DNA of 64,000 nucleotides, from positions 434,001-498,000 of the forward strand of contig WJYM01000001.1 in assembly GCA_009668205.1 (NCBI GenBank). Reading direction: 5' to 3'. This document shows positions 28,590 to 39,236 of the stretch, piece by piece (position 1 is the first letter of the stretch; each line of letters opens with the position of its first letter). The DNA comes from Enterobacteriaceae bacterium RIT691 (GTDB taxonomy: Bacteria > Pseudomonadota > Gammaproteobacteria > Enterobacterales > Enterobacteriaceae). Position numbers and translations under genes: made by a program. The notes beneath the pieces are model-generated. The model made no database searches. It saw nothing but the letters and a program-made list of their open reading frames with translations, and was not told the DNA's origin.

Positions 28590-29819
28590 TTAGGCGGCGT
28601 CAATTTCCCACCCGGTCGATTGTTCCCTGAACAATTCTTCGGGCCGCTGTTTAATTTCTACGCGTGTCGCCCCCTGCCAGCGTGCAAAATCGGAAATGGC
28701 CTGCTGCAGGCCTTTCTCCAGCGACTGGCTCACGCGGACGCCTTCCTGCATGTACAGGGCGAAAATTTCCAGCACGCCCGTTTTGCGATGCATTTTGCTG
28801 TCCATTCGCCCCACCAGTTTACCCTGATGCAACAGCGGCAGGACGAAATAGCCATACTGCCGTTTAGGTGCTGGCGTGTAGCACTCCAGACGATAGCTGA
28901 AATCAAAAAGCTGTTCGGCACGCTTACGATCCCAGACAACCGGGTCAAAAGGTGACAGCACGGCGCTGTGGGTGGCGTTTAGCTTGCCTGACGCTGCGGG
29001 ATCCAGCAGCGGATACAAATCCCGATGCAGCCACATCGTGCCCAGCGTTTCGACTTCCACCGAAATCACCCGCTGCTCTTCCTGCCAGCGAGCGAGCAGC
29101 GCCGGGAGAGCAGGCTGGCGCAGACGATAATAATCGGCGAGCCACTGAGCACGGAAAATGCCAAGGCTGCGAGCGCTGTTTTGCAGCATCAACTCTTCCG
29201 CCTGTGGCTGCGGCAGCAGATCGCGTTCATCATCCCAGTCCGGCATGACGCGCGAGGTTAAATCATAGATTCGCTGAAAGTTGTGTCGACCAATCACCAT
29301 CACTTTGCCGGCGGTGAACAATCCTTCCAGATGGCGCTTGTGGGGTTTCCACTCCCACCAGCCGCTTGCCCCTTTACGCGGGTGTTCAAAGTCAGCGGAA
29401 CGTACCGGGCCGCTTTCCTGGATGTGAGCCATCAACGCGCCAATTTCCGCAGCATGCTCATCCATCCACTCTTTGCGGTATTTCCAGCCCATCGCGTGGG
29501 GTGAAAGCATCCGATGGCGAACCAGAGAAAAGTCGCTGCGCGGCAGGAAACAGGCTTCATGCGCCCAGTATTCCATCAGAGAGCCACCGCTCAGCGCGTC
29601 GTCCAGCCAGCATTGCGGGTAGCTGCCCAGACGACTGAACAACACCAAATAGGGGCTACGGGCGACCACATTGATAGTATCGATTTGTAACAGCGACATC
29701 CGTTGAATGGTGGAGAGGACATCGGCTGGCTGCGCGCGACGACGAGGCTTTTTCAGTAGCCCCTGCGCGGCGAGGTGAAGGTGGCGGGCAGCAGTGAGCG
29801 TTAGTTTCCGTTCGGACAT
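28590..29819 (-). CDS. ycaQ: DNA glycosylase for interstrand crosslinks, AlkX/YcaQ
   Basis: The 409-residue protein matches E. coli YcaQ along its whole length. It belongs to the HTH_42 (AlkZ/AlkX) family of winged-helix glycosylases that remove N7-alkylguanine and unhook nitrogen-mustard interstrand crosslinks. The catalytic Q-phi-D motif is visible as Q45-I46-D47 in [10 protein letters not shown]. The conserved [10 protein letters not shown] and YGYFVLPLL segments lie in the C-terminal half. It is preceded by 41 bases after lpxK and followed by ycaR after 53 bases, so it may be transcribed alone or with the neighbours. Confidence 0.92.
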   Translation of the reverse strand: MSERKLTLTAARHLHLAAQGLLKKPRRRAQPADVLSTIQRMSLLQIDTINVVARSPYLVLFSRLGSYPQCWLDDALSGGSLMEYWAHEACFLPRSDFSLVRHRMLSPHAMGWKYRKEWMDEHAAEIGALMAHIQESGPVRSADFEHPRKGASGWWEWKPHKRHLEGLFTAGKVMVIGRHNFQRIYDLTSRVMPDWDDERDLLPQPQAEELMLQNSARSLGIFRAQWLADYYRLRQPALPALLARWQEEQRVISVEVETLGTMWLHRDLYPLLDPAASGKLNATHSAVLSPFDPVVWDRKRAEQLFDFSYRLECYTPAPKRQYGYFVLPLLHQGKLVGRMDSKMHRKTGVLEIFALYMQEGVRVSQSLEKGLQQAISDFARWQGATRVEIKQRPEELFREQSTGWEIDAA

Positions 29820-29860
29820 TCAAATCCCCTGGCGACAGAGCTGCTGGCCGCTCACCTGTG

Positions 29861-30841
29861 CTAGCGTTGCGCCAGTCTTACAAGTTGTTGGATAAGTTCA
29901 GCTGCACGGCGATCGTCAAAAACCGCATCCACAGGCAGATACCACCAGTTATCTTCAGCAAATGCCCGGCACTTCACGGCATCTTTTTCCGTCATCACCA
30001 GTGACTGATCGACCGTAGCATACGCCTGGACCACAGAAGCCACCATGGCCTGGTGATCGGCAAGCGCGATGGTTTTCAGCGGCTGAACACCGCACTGTTC
30101 CAGCGTGGCGAAGAAACGCGGGGGATGGCCAATTCCGGCCATCGCGACGACATTCTGTAACGAAGAGGCATCACGCCTTTCACCTGTCTTCAGGTTCACC
30201 GCCTGAGAAGGTTTAAGCTGCATCGGGATCTCTTCTGCTCTCGGCACGCCACCGTTCACAATAACCGCATCCACACTTTTCAGACGAGAGGCACGCTCAC
30301 GCATGGGCCCCGCGGGCAGCCACCAGCCATTCCCAAACCGGCGCACGCCGTCGATCACCACAATCTCTATATCGCGAGCCAGACGGTAGTGCTGGAGTCC
30401 ATCGTCAGTAATGATGATGTGTGGGGCATTTTCAGCCAGGAGAGCTTTTACCGCATCGCTGCGGCTGGGAGATACCGCTACAGGGGCACCCGTTCGTTGA
30501 AAGATCAGTACAGGTTCATCACCGGCTTCGGCTGTCGTGGTTTGGTCATTGAGGAGCAGCGGATAGTGGGCGGCTTTACCGCCATATCCACGGGAAACCA
30601 CGCCAACCTTAATACCCTGCTGATGCAGCTGTTCTACCAGCCAGATGGCGACCGGCGTTTTGCCATTGCCACCTGCGGTAAGATTGCCCACGACGACAAC
30701 AGGAACCGGCGCGCGCCAGGCTTTCCTGAAGCCGAGACGGTAGCACAGCCTGATACAGCCGCTCACCAGGCCATACAGCCAGGAGAGCGGCAGCAACACC
30801 AGCCACAGTGGGGATTCACCCGACCAGATGCGTGCGATCAT
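29861..30841 (-). CDS. lpxK: Tetraacyldisaccharide 4'-kinase
   Basis: The 326-residue protein (E. coli 328) has an N-terminal membrane-associated helix, then a P-loop [12 protein letters not shown] around 52-63 and the VSRGYGGK motif. It phosphorylates the 4' position of lipid A disaccharide precursor at the inner membrane, giving lipid IVA. The acidic DDGLQHYRL loop is conserved. Its ATG overlaps the msbA stop (ATGA), coupling it to the flippase that exports the finished lipid A core. Confidence 0.96.
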   Translation of the reverse strand: MIARIWSGESPLWLVLLPLSWLYGLVSGCIRLCYRLGFRKAWRAPVPVVVVGNLTAGGNGKTPVAIWLVEQLHQQGIKVGVVSRGYGGKAAHYPLLLNDQTTTAEAGDEPVLIFQRTGAPVAVSPSRSDAVKALLAENAPHIIITDDGLQHYRLARDIEIVVIDGVRRFGNGWWLPAGPMRERASRLKSVDAVIVNGGVPRAEEIPMQLKPSQAVNLKTGERRDASSLQNVVAMAGIGHPPRFFATLEQCGVQPLKTIALADHQAMVASVVQAYATVDQSLVMTEKDAVKCRAFAEDNWWYLPVDAVFDDRRAAELIQQLVRLAQR

Positions 30842-32586
30842 TGCCCAAATTGCATTCTGTGCAGCTGAGCATACACACCGCGATGCTCAAGCAGATCGTT
30901 ATGGCTACCGCGTTCCACAATGCGGCCATCTTCTACCACCACAATCTCATCGGCCTTTTCAATGGTCGACAGACGGTGAGCGATAACCAGTGAGGTACGG
31001 TTTTTCTGCAACTCGTCCAGTGCGGCCTGAATTGCACGCTCGGATTCGGTATCCAGCGCAGACGTGGCTTCATCCAGAATCAGAATCGGGCTGTCTCGCA
31101 GCAAGGCACGCGCAATCGCGATACGCTGGCGCTGACCACCGGAAAGCAGCACGCCGTTCTCACCAATAATCGTGTCCAGACCGTTATCCATCTTATTGAT
31201 AAAGTCCATGGCATAGGCCATGGTAGCAGCGCGTTCAATGTCTTCACGGCTGTAGATGTCGGTGCGGGCATACGCAATATTATTGGCCACAGTGTCGTTA
31301 AACAGGTGTACGTTCTGTGAAACAAGTGCCACCTGGTCACGCAGTGAGGACAGGGTGTATTCACGAATGTCGTGCCCATCAAGAATGATCCCACCAGAAT
31401 CCACATCGTAGAAACGGGTGATCAGGCTGGCCATGGTCGATTTACCCGACCCTGAACGGCCCACCAGCGCAACGGTTTTCCCTTCAGGAATATGGATATT
31501 AATATCACGCAGTGCAGGAACTTCACGTCCTGGATAAGTGAAGGTGACGTTCTCAAACTTAACGTCGCCTTTCGCACGCTCAACAACCAGAGTCCCTTCG
31601 TCTTTTTCCTGCTCGCTGTCGAGAATAGCGAACAGCGTCTGACAGGCCGCCATACCGCGCTGGAACTGGGCGTTAACGTTAGTCAGTGACTTCAACGGAC
31701 GCATCAGCGCGATCATGGAAGAGAACACGACGGTAATCGTACCAGCGGTCAGCGTTTCCATTACGCTCGGGAAGCTCGCGGCATACAGCACAAACGCCAG
31801 CGCCAGAGAAGCGATGAGCTGGATAATCGGGTCGGAGATAGACGACGCCGACACCATTTTCATCCCTTGCAGACGCATTTTATTGCTGACTTTATCGAAG
31901 CGGCTGGTTTCCACTTCCTGACCACCAAACATCAGGACTTCTTTGTGGCCTTTCAGCATCTGCTCGGCGCTGGTCGTCACCTGACCCATCGTGTTCTGCA
32001 TGTTTTTGCTGATATTACGGAAACGCTTGGAAACCAGACGAATCGCAAAGGACACAATCGGCGCTAGCACGATGAGGATCAGCGACAGCTGCCAGCTGTA
32101 CCAGAACATCATAATGAACAGGCCGATGATTGACGCCCCTTCACGCACCACGGTAATCAGCGCGCTGGAGGAGGAGGAAGCCACTTGTTCAGAGTCATAG
32201 GTAATGCGTGAGAGCAGCGTGCCGGTTGACTGTTTATCGAAGAACGAAACAGGCATTCCCATCATATGACCGAACAGGCGACGGCGCATGGTCATCACCA
32301 CTTTGCCCGACACCCAGGAGATGCAGTAGCTGGAGATGTAGCTGGTGACACCACGCAGGATCATCAGGCCAATCACGACCAGCGGCATCCACAGCAGCAC
32401 AGAGCGATCCGTTTTACCAAAACCATCATCCAATAGTGGTTTGAGGAGCGACAGCATAAAAGTATCGCTCGCCGCGTTAAGGATTAACGCAACACCAGAC
32501 ACAATTAACCCGGCTTTAAAAGGCGCAATCGTTGGCCAAAGTCGGCGGAAGGTCTGCCATGTGGAGAGATCTTTGTCGTTCTGCAT
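30838..32586 (-). CDS. msbA: Lipid A export ABC transporter MsbA
   Basis: The 582-residue half-transporter (E. coli length) has six membrane segments in the first 320 residues, then an ABC domain with the Walker [10 protein letters not shown] near 376, the signature LSGGQ and Walker [13 protein letters not shown]. It works as a homodimer in the inner membrane and flips core-lipid A to the periplasmic leaflet. It is flanked by ycaI upstream (36 bases) and lpxK downstream (4-base overlap); the E. coli operon has the same order. Confidence 0.97.
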   Translation of the reverse strand: MQNDKDLSTWQTFRRLWPTIAPFKAGLIVSGVALILNAASDTFMLSLLKPLLDDGFGKTDRSVLLWMPLVVIGLMILRGVTSYISSYCISWVSGKVVMTMRRRLFGHMMGMPVSFFDKQSTGTLLSRITYDSEQVASSSSSALITVVREGASIIGLFIMMFWYSWQLSLILIVLAPIVSFAIRLVSKRFRNISKNMQNTMGQVTTSAEQMLKGHKEVLMFGGQEVETSRFDKVSNKMRLQGMKMVSASSISDPIIQLIASLALAFVLYAASFPSVMETLTAGTITVVFSSMIALMRPLKSLTNVNAQFQRGMAACQTLFAILDSEQEKDEGTLVVERAKGDVKFENVTFTYPGREVPALRDINIHIPEGKTVALVGRSGSGKSTMASLITRFYDVDSGGIILDGHDIREYTLSSLRDQVALVSQNVHLFNDTVANNIAYARTDIYSREDIERAATMAYAMDFINKMDNGLDTIIGENGVLLSGGQRQRIAIARALLRDSPILILDEATSALDTESERAIQAALDELQKNRTSLVIAHRLSTIEKADEIVVVEDGRIVERGSHNDLLEHRGVYAQLHRMQFGQ

Positions 32587-32622
32587 TCAAAAAACCAGCT
32601 TATGTTGAAATAGCCGCACATT

Positions 32623-34887
32623 CTACCCGTTATCGTGGGTATCGCCAAACCACGGATGATACCAGCGAGGGAATATTTGATCCCGTAAGCTCTGGATTTT
32701 CCATCCTTGTGACGTAATCGACACCGTTATCTGCCCCTGACGCGCCGTATCGAACCATTGATATTTTTGCTGCTGATAACGGTCTTTCACCTTTCGGGAA
32801 GGAAAATGCCATGCGTTATAACGTGCCGCAGAGCTCAGCGCCACCTTCCCTTCCACCCTGCGTAGCAGCGCGGAGGAGGAGGATGTTGCGCTGCCATGAT
32901 GCGGCACCTGAACAAGTGTAGACGCAAGATGCTGCCAGTAATGGCTAAGCATCAACATTTCTGCTGGTGTTTCAATGTCTCCCGTCAGCAAGGCACTAAA
33001 ATGGCCGTCATCGACCCGCACCACGCAGGAGCGATTATTTCCTTTTTCTGTGCTGCCCGCCAGCGGCCAAATCGCCTGAAATGTGAGCCCCTGCCACTCC
33101 CAGGCTTCGCCCCGAAAACAGGGCTGATGACCCTTCCACTCCAGCGAGCTTTTTATCCAAAGATTGGGCCAGACTTTTTTTAATGTCTCCAGCCCGCCCC
33201 GGTGGTCAAGATGCTCGTGACTCAGGATCACCCCTTCTGGCTGCAGATGATGCCAACGCAACCACGGGATGATTAGCTGCTGTGCGCTGTCGCCGCCCGG
33301 CCAGGCAAGACCGGTATCATACAGCAGCGCTTTGCCGTGTCTGGCGATCACCACCGATAACCCCTGCCCCACATCCAGCATCGTCAATGACCAGTTTTCA
33401 GGTGCTTCACGTCGCCAGAGCGGATAAGCCAGCAGGATACCGCCGGCCATCACAACGACAGGATAAGTCCGCCACCCGAGCAGACGCCACACAACGAGCC
33501 CAATCCAGGGAAGTAACGTGAGCCATTGGACTCTGGTGTCCAGCGTCACCCACCCTTCTGGTAGCTTTTGCAAGAACCAGAACAGCGTCGCTAACACTCC
33601 ATTGGCCAGTGTCCAGACGCCTTGCTCTACAGCCCCCCACCCCAGACAGTGAAGCAGCATTCCCGCCAGCAGCAGCGGTATTTCGGCCAGCGTGACGAGT
33701 GGTATAGCCACCAGATTTGCCGGAATGGATATCCATGAAAAACCGTGAAAAATCTGAACCTGTAATGGGAGAAGCAGCATCAGTAACCCCATCTGCAGAT
33801 GCAGCAGACGCCATACAGCTTGCAGGAGTTTTGCATTGGGGGCGCGTATTGTCGGCCCCCACCGATACCAAAAAATCAGTGCCGCGACGGCAAAGGCAGA
33901 CAACCAAAAACTTTGCGCCAGTACAGCGATCGGGTCCCATAGCAGAATGCCAGCGATACAGCATAGCCAGATCGCCCAGGCGCTCCAGCGACGACCGCTG
34001 AAGCGCAAACACAGCCAGCATCCTGCCGCAATCAGGGTGCGCTCTGCGGGTAATTGAAAACCACTCAGCCACGCGTAAACACTCGCCAGCAGAAACCCAC
34101 CCGCTAGAGGTGCTTGCCAGGCAATCCATCGACATGGAAAACAATACTGCAGCGCTCTGACAACCATTCCGCCCAACAATGCGACCAACGACACATGCAG
34201 TCCCGAAATGGCCAGCAAATGTGCTGTACCGGTCTGCTGCAGCAGCAGCTTCGTTTCGGCAGAGAGTGCCGTTTTTTCCCCTGTTGCCAGTGCAAGCATC
34301 ACCGCTTGCCATGAATAACCGTCGAGACTTTTGGCTAATGAGCGGATAATTCGGGCACGCAGCGTGCAACGCTCGCTAATCGCTGCTGCCTGAACTATTT
34401 GCCCTGTCAGTGGCCGATGCCGGGCCAGTGCGTTCTGTTGGCTATCGAACCCGCCCTCATTCAGTTGACCATGTACAGCGCGGACTCTCAGCGTCATCTG
34501 CCAGCGTTGGCCAGCACAGGGCATCACGGGCAAATTATCTCCGTAAAGCAGGATACCCGCTGCCCGCAATGGTCGATGGCCGTTAATGCTAATAAGCTTT
34601 GCTGCGTATTTTCCCTCTCCCTCTATGGCAGTGATCTCTACCTCTGCAGCCAGTTGTTTTCCCGAAAACTGATTAGCAGGCAAAATCAGCTGTTGACCAT
34701 CAAGCACGCCCCAGCAAAAAAACAGCAGTGTAATAGCAGCGAATTTTGCCACTCTCCCCGGTGCGACACCTAATAACAGCGCGCCGACAATAAGGCAGTT
34801 AATGACGATAATCGGGGGCAATTCTGGCAGCCACAGCAAAGGGCTTATCCCGATGATAGCGCTAATGGCCAGTGTGGGTAATCGCAT
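32623..34887 (-). CDS. ycaI: ComEC/Rec2-family membrane protein YcaI
   Basis: The ATG at 34887 behind GGAGG gives 754 residues, exactly the E. coli YcaI length; the GTG two codons earlier is less likely. Several hydrophobic segments and a ComEC competence domain (ISGLHVSLVALLGGM near 220) are followed by a C-terminal metallo-beta-lactamase-like domain with SHEHLDHRGG, TGDIE and PHHGS. ComEC proteins form the inner-membrane channel for single-stranded DNA uptake. The role in enterics, which are not usually competent, is unclear. It is first in a likely ycaI-msbA-lpxK transcript. Confidence 0.92.
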   Translation of the reverse strand: MRLPTLAISAIIGISPLLWLPELPPIIVINCLIVGALLLGVAPGRVAKFAAITLLFFCWGVLDGQQLILPANQFSGKQLAAEVEITAIEGEGKYAAKLISINGHRPLRAAGILLYGDNLPVMPCAGQRWQMTLRVRAVHGQLNEGGFDSQQNALARHRPLTGQIVQAAAISERCTLRARIIRSLAKSLDGYSWQAVMLALATGEKTALSAETKLLLQQTGTAHLLAISGLHVSLVALLGGMVVRALQYCFPCRWIAWQAPLAGGFLLASVYAWLSGFQLPAERTLIAAGCWLCLRFSGRRWSAWAIWLCCIAGILLWDPIAVLAQSFWLSAFAVAALIFWYRWGPTIRAPNAKLLQAVWRLLHLQMGLLMLLLPLQVQIFHGFSWISIPANLVAIPLVTLAEIPLLLAGMLLHCLGWGAVEQGVWTLANGVLATLFWFLQKLPEGWVTLDTRVQWLTLLPWIGLVVWRLLGWRTYPVVVMAGGILLAYPLWRREAPENWSLTMLDVGQGLSVVIARHGKALLYDTGLAWPGGDSAQQLIIPWLRWHHLQPEGVILSHEHLDHRGGLETLKKVWPNLWIKSSLEWKGHQPCFRGEAWEWQGLTFQAIWPLAGSTEKGNNRSCVVRVDDGHFSALLTGDIETPAEMLMLSHYWQHLASTLVQVPHHGSATSSSSALLRRVEGKVALSSAARYNAWHFPSRKVKDRYQQQKYQWFDTARQGQITVSITSQGWKIQSLRDQIFPRWYHPWFGDTHDNG

Positions 34888-35078
34888 CGACACCTCCCTG
34901 TTGCGCCACAGTGTCGTGTCCCCGGGTTAGCAAGTCATCCGTGAAAACGTGGGCATGCGAGAGGCTGTCGAAGAAATCGATGCACAAGGCACGCAGCGAC
35001 ATTTTTTTGCGAAGGAGCTTCAGAAAGAAGAAGTGTCAGAGGAAGGAAAGCGCGCCAGTCTCAGGCATTCAGAAATGA

Positions 35079-35102
35079 AAAAAGCACCCTCAGGTGCTTT
35101 TT
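35079..35102 (-). terminator. Intrinsic terminator of ihfB
   Basis: AAAAAGCACC-CTCA-GGTGCTTTTT is a 10-bp stem about 35 bases after the ihfB stop, with a T run on the minus strand. The rest of 34888-35135, between ihfB and ycaI, shows no gene. Confidence 0.88.
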
Positions 35103-35135
35103 CCTCGTTCAAGTTTTGCGGCGAAGCGCAATAAC

Positions 35136-35420
35136 TCAACCGTAAATATTGGCGCGATCGCGCAGTTCTTTACCCGGCTTAAAGTGCGGAACGTATTTAC
35201 CTTCCAGCTCCACTTTATCGCCCGTTTTTGGGTTACGCCCAACGCGTGGGGCACGGTAGTGCAAGGAGAAGCTGCCGAAACCGCGGATTTCAATGCGCTC
35301 GCCCTGGGCCAGCGTAGAGGCCATATGTTCCAGCATCTCTTTCACAGCATCTTCAACCGCTTTCGCAGGGATGTGAGATTGCTGGGTTGCAAGTCTTTCA
35401 ATGAGCTCTGACTTGGTCAT
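35136..35420 (-). CDS. ihfB: Integration host factor subunit beta
   Basis: The 94-residue protein starts [20 protein letters not shown] and contains the DNA-binding arm [11 protein letters not shown] near 60-70 with the intercalating proline. With IhfA it forms the heterodimer that bends DNA by about 160 degrees and takes part in replication, recombination and transcription control. It lies 246 bases after rpsA in the same direction, as in other enterics, and has its own terminator. A TCCTTTCAGG/CGGAGGA region gives the ribosome site. Confidence 0.97.
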   Translation of the reverse strand: MTKSELIERLATQQSHIPAKAVEDAVKEMLEHMASTLAQGERIEIRGFGSFSLHYRAPRVGRNPKTGDKVELEGKYVPHFKPGKELRDRANIYG

Positions 35421-35467
35421 GATTCCTCCGGTTTCCTTTCAGGAAAGGTTAAGCTGACAGCTTGAGC

Positions 35468-35489
35468 AAGGGCGGCCGTAGCCGCCCTT
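35468..35489. terminator. GC-rich hairpin between rpsA and ihfB
   Basis: AAGGGCGGC-CGTA-GCCGCCCTT is a perfect 9-bp stem in the rpsA-ihfB gap, about 45 bases before the ihfB start. On the minus strand it lacks a proper U-tract, so it may reduce read-through or pause polymerase rather than stop it. No gene is seen in 35421-35666. Confidence 0.5.
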
Positions 35490-35666
35490 TGTCATTGATT
35501 ACAGGACGAATCCTGTCATCTGTCAAGTTTACTCTTCACCCTTCAAATCATCGCGGTGTTGACTCAACCTGTTCACTCCAGCCACTTACCGAAGTCAGTG
35601 ACTGGGGATTCTCAGGCTTGTCGCCCTGCTCTGGCCCAAAGGGTTTAGAGTAAAACGAGTAACGAA

Positions 35667-37340
35667 TTACTCGCCTTTAGCTGCTTTGAATGCTTCAGCC
35701 ATTGCGTTAGAGAAGTTGCCTTCGTCCTGTTTGTTGTTAACAGTCGCGATTGCATCTTTCTCGTCAGCTTCGTCTTTAGCACGTACAGACAGGCTGATTG
35801 CACGGTTCTTACGGTCAACGCCGGTGAATTTAGCTTCAACGTCGTCGCCTACGCTCAGAACCAGAGTTGCATCTTCAACGCGGTCACGTGATGCTTCAGA
35901 AGCACGCAGGTAACCTTCAACGCCGTCAGCCAGCTCTACGGTTGCGCCTTTAGCGTCAACTGCAGTTACTTTACCGTTAACGATAGCGCCTTTCTTGTTC
36001 AGAGCAACCCAGTTATTGAACGGATCTTCAGCCAGCTGCTTAACGCCCAGGGAGATACGCTCACGCTCTGCGTCAACCTGCAGAACGACTGCTGCGATTT
36101 CGTCGCCTTTCTTGTATTCACGTACTGCTTCTTCGCCTGCAACGTTCCAGGAGATGTCAGACAGGTGAACCAGGCCGTCGATGCCGCCGTCCAGGCCGAT
36201 GAAGATACCGAAGTCAGTGATAGACTTGATTTTACCTTCAACACGGTCGCCCTTGTTGTGGGTTTCCGCGAACTGCTGCCATGGGTTGTTTTTGCACTGC
36301 TTCAGACCCAGGGAGATACGACGACGTTCTTCGTCGATGTCCAGAACCATAACTTCCACTACGTCACCAACGTTAACAACTTTGGATGGGTGGATGTTTT
36401 TGTTGGTCCAGTCCATTTCGGAAACGTGTACCAGGCCTTCAACGCCTTCTTCGATTTCAACGAAGCAGCCGTAGTCGGTCAGGTTGGTCACGCGACCAGT
36501 CAGTTTGGTACCTTCTGGGTAACGTTTAGCGATAGCTACCCATGGATCTTCGCCCAGCTGCTTCAGACCCAGAGAAACACGGGTACGCTCGCGGTCGAAT
36601 TTCAGTACTTTAACAGTGATTTCATCGCCAACATTCACGATTTCGCTTGGATGCTTAACGCGTTTCCATGCCATATCAGTGATGTGCAGCAGGCCGTCAA
36701 CGCCGCCCAGATCAACGAATGCACCGTAGTCAGTGAGGTTCTTAACGATACCTTTAACTTCCATGCCTTCCTGCAGGTTTTCCAGCAGCTGATCGCGCTC
36801 TGCGCTGTTTTCGGATTCGATAACGGCACGACGAGAAACAACAACGTTGTTACGCTTCTGGTCCAGCTTGATAACTTTGAACTCAAGCTCTTTGCCTTCC
36901 AGGTGCAGCGTATCGCGAACTGGACGAACGTCTACCAGTGAACCTGGCAGGAACGCACGAATACCGTTCAGCTCAACAGTGAAGCCACCTTTAACTTTGC
37001 CGTTGATAACACCAACAACAGTTTCAGCGTCTTCGTATGCTTTTTCCAGCGTGATCCAAGCTTCGTGACGCTTAGCTTTCTCACGGGACAGCAGGGTTTC
37101 GCCGAAGCCGTCTTCTACTGCGTCCAGCGCAACGTCAACTTCGTCACCGACCTGGATTTCCAGCTCGCCGGCTGCGTTTTTGAACTGCTCTGCAGGGATT
37201 GCAGATTCAGATTTCAGGCCCGCATCAACCAGAACGACGTCTTTGTCGATAGCAACAACAACGCCACGAACGATGGAACCCGGACGGGTTTCGATTGTTT
37301 TTAAGGATTCTTCAAATAGTTGAGCAAAAGATTCAGTCAT
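35667..37340 (-). CDS. rpsA: 30S ribosomal protein S1
   Basis: The 557-residue protein (E. coli length) starts [20 protein letters not shown] and holds six S1 OB-fold repeats, seen as repeated G-x-V-x-x-L-T-D-Y/F-G-x-F-V units ([45 protein letters not shown]). The first two bind the ribosome (S2), and the others bind mRNA during initiation. Codon use is highly biased. In E. coli S1 represses its own translation through its leader; the 124-base leader here (37341-37464) is A/T-rich and lacks a strong ribosome site, consistent with this. Confidence 0.97.
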   Translation of the reverse strand: MTESFAQLFEESLKTIETRPGSIVRGVVVAIDKDVVLVDAGLKSESAIPAEQFKNAAGELEIQVGDEVDVALDAVEDGFGETLLSREKAKRHEAWITLEKAYEDAETVVGVINGKVKGGFTVELNGIRAFLPGSLVDVRPVRDTLHLEGKELEFKVIKLDQKRNNVVVSRRAVIESENSAERDQLLENLQEGMEVKGIVKNLTDYGAFVDLGGVDGLLHITDMAWKRVKHPSEIVNVGDEITVKVLKFDRERTRVSLGLKQLGEDPWVAIAKRYPEGTKLTGRVTNLTDYGCFVEIEEGVEGLVHVSEMDWTNKNIHPSKVVNVGDVVEVMVLDIDEERRRISLGLKQCKNNPWQQFAETHNKGDRVEGKIKSITDFGIFIGLDGGIDGLVHLSDISWNVAGEEAVREYKKGDEIAAVVLQVDAERERISLGVKQLAEDPFNNWVALNKKGAIVNGKVTAVDAKGATVELADGVEGYLRASEASRDRVEDATLVLSVGDDVEAKFTGVDRKNRAISLSVRAKDEADEKDAIATVNNKQDEGNFSNAMAEAFKAAKGE

Positions 37341-37464
37341 GTTTAATCTTCAAAAGTTAGATTAACGTCCATTTAGCATCATGCCGAATGGGGTTGTTTC
37401 ACATACCCGCTCACACTCCGTTGCAGCGGGGGTACTACTAATTCGGAGGCAGCCTGCCTGAAAA

Positions 37465-38148
37465 TCAGACAGCGGCCAGTTTTTGGCGCGCGTATTGTAA
37501 CGCTTTTTCAATCACTTGCTCAATGCTTAATCGTGTGGAATCCAACACTAAAGCATCGGCAGCGGGAACCAACGGTGCCACCGCACGGTTGCGATCGCGG
37601 TCGTCACGCTCTTTGATCTCGGCCAAAAGGCGTTCAAAGTTAACACTAAAGCCCTTCTCCTGCAACTGTAGCATGCGCCGCTGAGCACGTTCTTCCGGCG
37701 AGGCGTCAAGGAAAATTTTGACCGGTGCGTCGGTGAATACCACGGTCCCCATGTCACGGCCATCGGCGATAAGTCCTGGCGCTTCACGGAATGCACGCTG
37801 ACGGCGCAGCAGCGCTTCACGCACGCGAGGAAATGCGGCAACCTGAGAGGCGGCATTGGCCACTTCCTGGGTACGAATTTCACCGCTCACATCTTCCCCT
37901 TCAAGGATCACTTCCAGATTGCCGTCGGTAGAGACAAAGCGAACGTCCAGGTGGGCAGCCAGCGGCACCAGGGTTTCTTCTGAGGTCACATCGACGTGAT
38001 GATGTAATGCCGCCAGGGCCAGTACGCGATAAATTGCGCCTGAATCCAACAGATGCCACTGCAATGCTTCCGCCATTGCCTTGCACAGAGTGCCCTTTCC
38101 GGCACCGCTCGGCCCGTCAATGGTGATTACTGGGGCAATTGCCGTCAT
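37465..38148 (-). CDS. cmk: Cytidylate kinase
   Basis: Two ATGs in tandem follow AAGGAGAAA. The second, at 38148, has the better spacing and gives 227 residues ([20 protein letters not shown]), the E. coli length. The P-loop GPSGAGKGT lies at about 11-19, and the NMP-binding and RDMGTVVF segments are visible. It phosphorylates CMP and dCMP with ATP, recycling pyrimidines from RNA and lipid turnover. It is upstream of rpsA, with which it is cotranscribed in E. coli. Confidence 0.95.
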   Translation of the reverse strand: MTAIAPVITIDGPSGAGKGTLCKAMAEALQWHLLDSGAIYRVLALAALHHHVDVTSEETLVPLAAHLDVRFVSTDGNLEVILEGEDVSGEIRTQEVANAASQVAAFPRVREALLRRQRAFREAPGLIADGRDMGTVVFTDAPVKIFLDASPEERAQRRMLQLQEKGFSVNFERLLAEIKERDDRDRNRAVAPLVPAADALVLDSTRLSIEQVIEKALQYARQKLAAV

Positions 38149-38315
38149 CATTTTCTCCTTCATAAGGCGTCAGTTACATAAACGCCGCGCATTATACGCG
38201 CCATTCCCCGTATCCGGTAACACTGCTTGCAAATAACAGATTGTTTGAAGGTGAGTGTAGAAGAAATATCCCGCTGTGAACGGACTGGTGTGAAACCAGC
38301 CCGTAGGTCAACAGG

Positions 38316-39083
38316 TTACTGCTTGTCGGCCGCAATGCGCTCACGGATATGCTCCGCACGCTCGGTTGAAGGAGGATGAGAATCAAACAGGGATTTCGCA
38401 TGACTGCTGTCCAGGGCCGCCAGTTTGTCAAAGCTGCTGGCTAATCCCACGGTGCTGATTTTGCGTTTTTTGAGCAGATCGTAAGAAAAATCATCCGCCT
38501 CTGATTCCTGGCTACGAGAAAACGCCGAATTGATGGCCCCTTCTGCTATGTCACCCAGCTGCGTTCTGGAAAGCTGTGACGCAACGCCGCTGGTCGCAGA
38601 GACGGCATCCCGCGCGGCAACGGTGGCATAGGCCGTCTGCATTGCTTTGCGGGAGTGGCCCAGCGCCACATGCCCGAGTTCATGTCCCAGCACGCCTTCA
38701 ATTTCGTTATCCGTCATCATATCCATCAGGCTGCTGTAAACACGGACACAGCCGTTGGCCATTGCCCAGGCGTTGATGTCACTGGTCATGTAGACCTTAT
38801 AATTCACCGGCGTACCGTCGATGTTATTGCCCAGCGCCTTTGCTATCTTTTTGATTCGCTTGGTATAAGAACTTGAAGCGCTGGCGAGCGTATTCTCACT
38901 GTCCATCTCTTTGCAGCCGCCGTCGGCGATGGCTTTCGCATCCGCATCTGAGAGGGTGGCCGCTTTATAGGCAGACACACCGGCGCTGGCAAGCCCGTTA
39001 GGATCCACGCCATTCATATTTTTACAGCCCGAAAGCAGCGTGGCCGACATGGCCAGCGTCAGGAGGAGTGTACGATTCTTCAT
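38316..39083 (-). CDS. ycaL: Lipoprotein M48 metallopeptidase YcaL
   Basis: The 255-residue protein starts MKNRTLLLTLAMSATLLSGC, a lipoprotein signal with lipobox LSGC and acylated C20. The mature part is an M48 (HtpX/Oma1-like) peptidase with H134-E135-x-x-H138 in GHELGH and a third ligand, probably E195, in SQESEADD. Residue +2 after the cysteine is K, not D, so outer-membrane sorting by Lol is expected. E. coli YcaL degrades stalled or misfolded outer-membrane proteins such as LptD at the BAM complex. It lies between aroA and cmk but has its own 150-base upstream gap. Confidence 0.92.
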   Translation of the reverse strand: MKNRTLLLTLAMSATLLSGCKNMNGVDPNGLASAGVSAYKAATLSDADAKAIADGGCKEMDSENTLASASSSYTKRIKKIAKALGNNIDGTPVNYKVYMTSDINAWAMANGCVRVYSSLMDMMTDNEIEGVLGHELGHVALGHSRKAMQTAYATVAARDAVSATSGVASQLSRTQLGDIAEGAINSAFSRSQESEADDFSYDLLKKRKISTVGLASSFDKLAALDSSHAKSLFDSHPPSTERAEHIRERIAADKQ

Positions 39084-39187
39084 ATCTATCTTCCGTTGAT
39101 TAACATATTGAAAAATTATGGATTAATCCATAAAACCATCGGGAAGATAGCACTGCTGCAGATCGAGGAAAAAGTGTGGAACTGGAC

Positions 39188-39215
39188 AAAAAAAAGCCGA
39201 CCCGAAGGTCGGCTT
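39188..39215 (-). terminator. Terminator of the serC-aroA operon
   Basis: AAGCCGACC-CGAA-GGTCGGCTT is a 9-bp stem 22 bases after the aroA stop, followed on the minus strand by eight T residues. Confidence 0.92.
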
Positions 39216-39236
39216 CTGCACATCAATTCGCGACTA

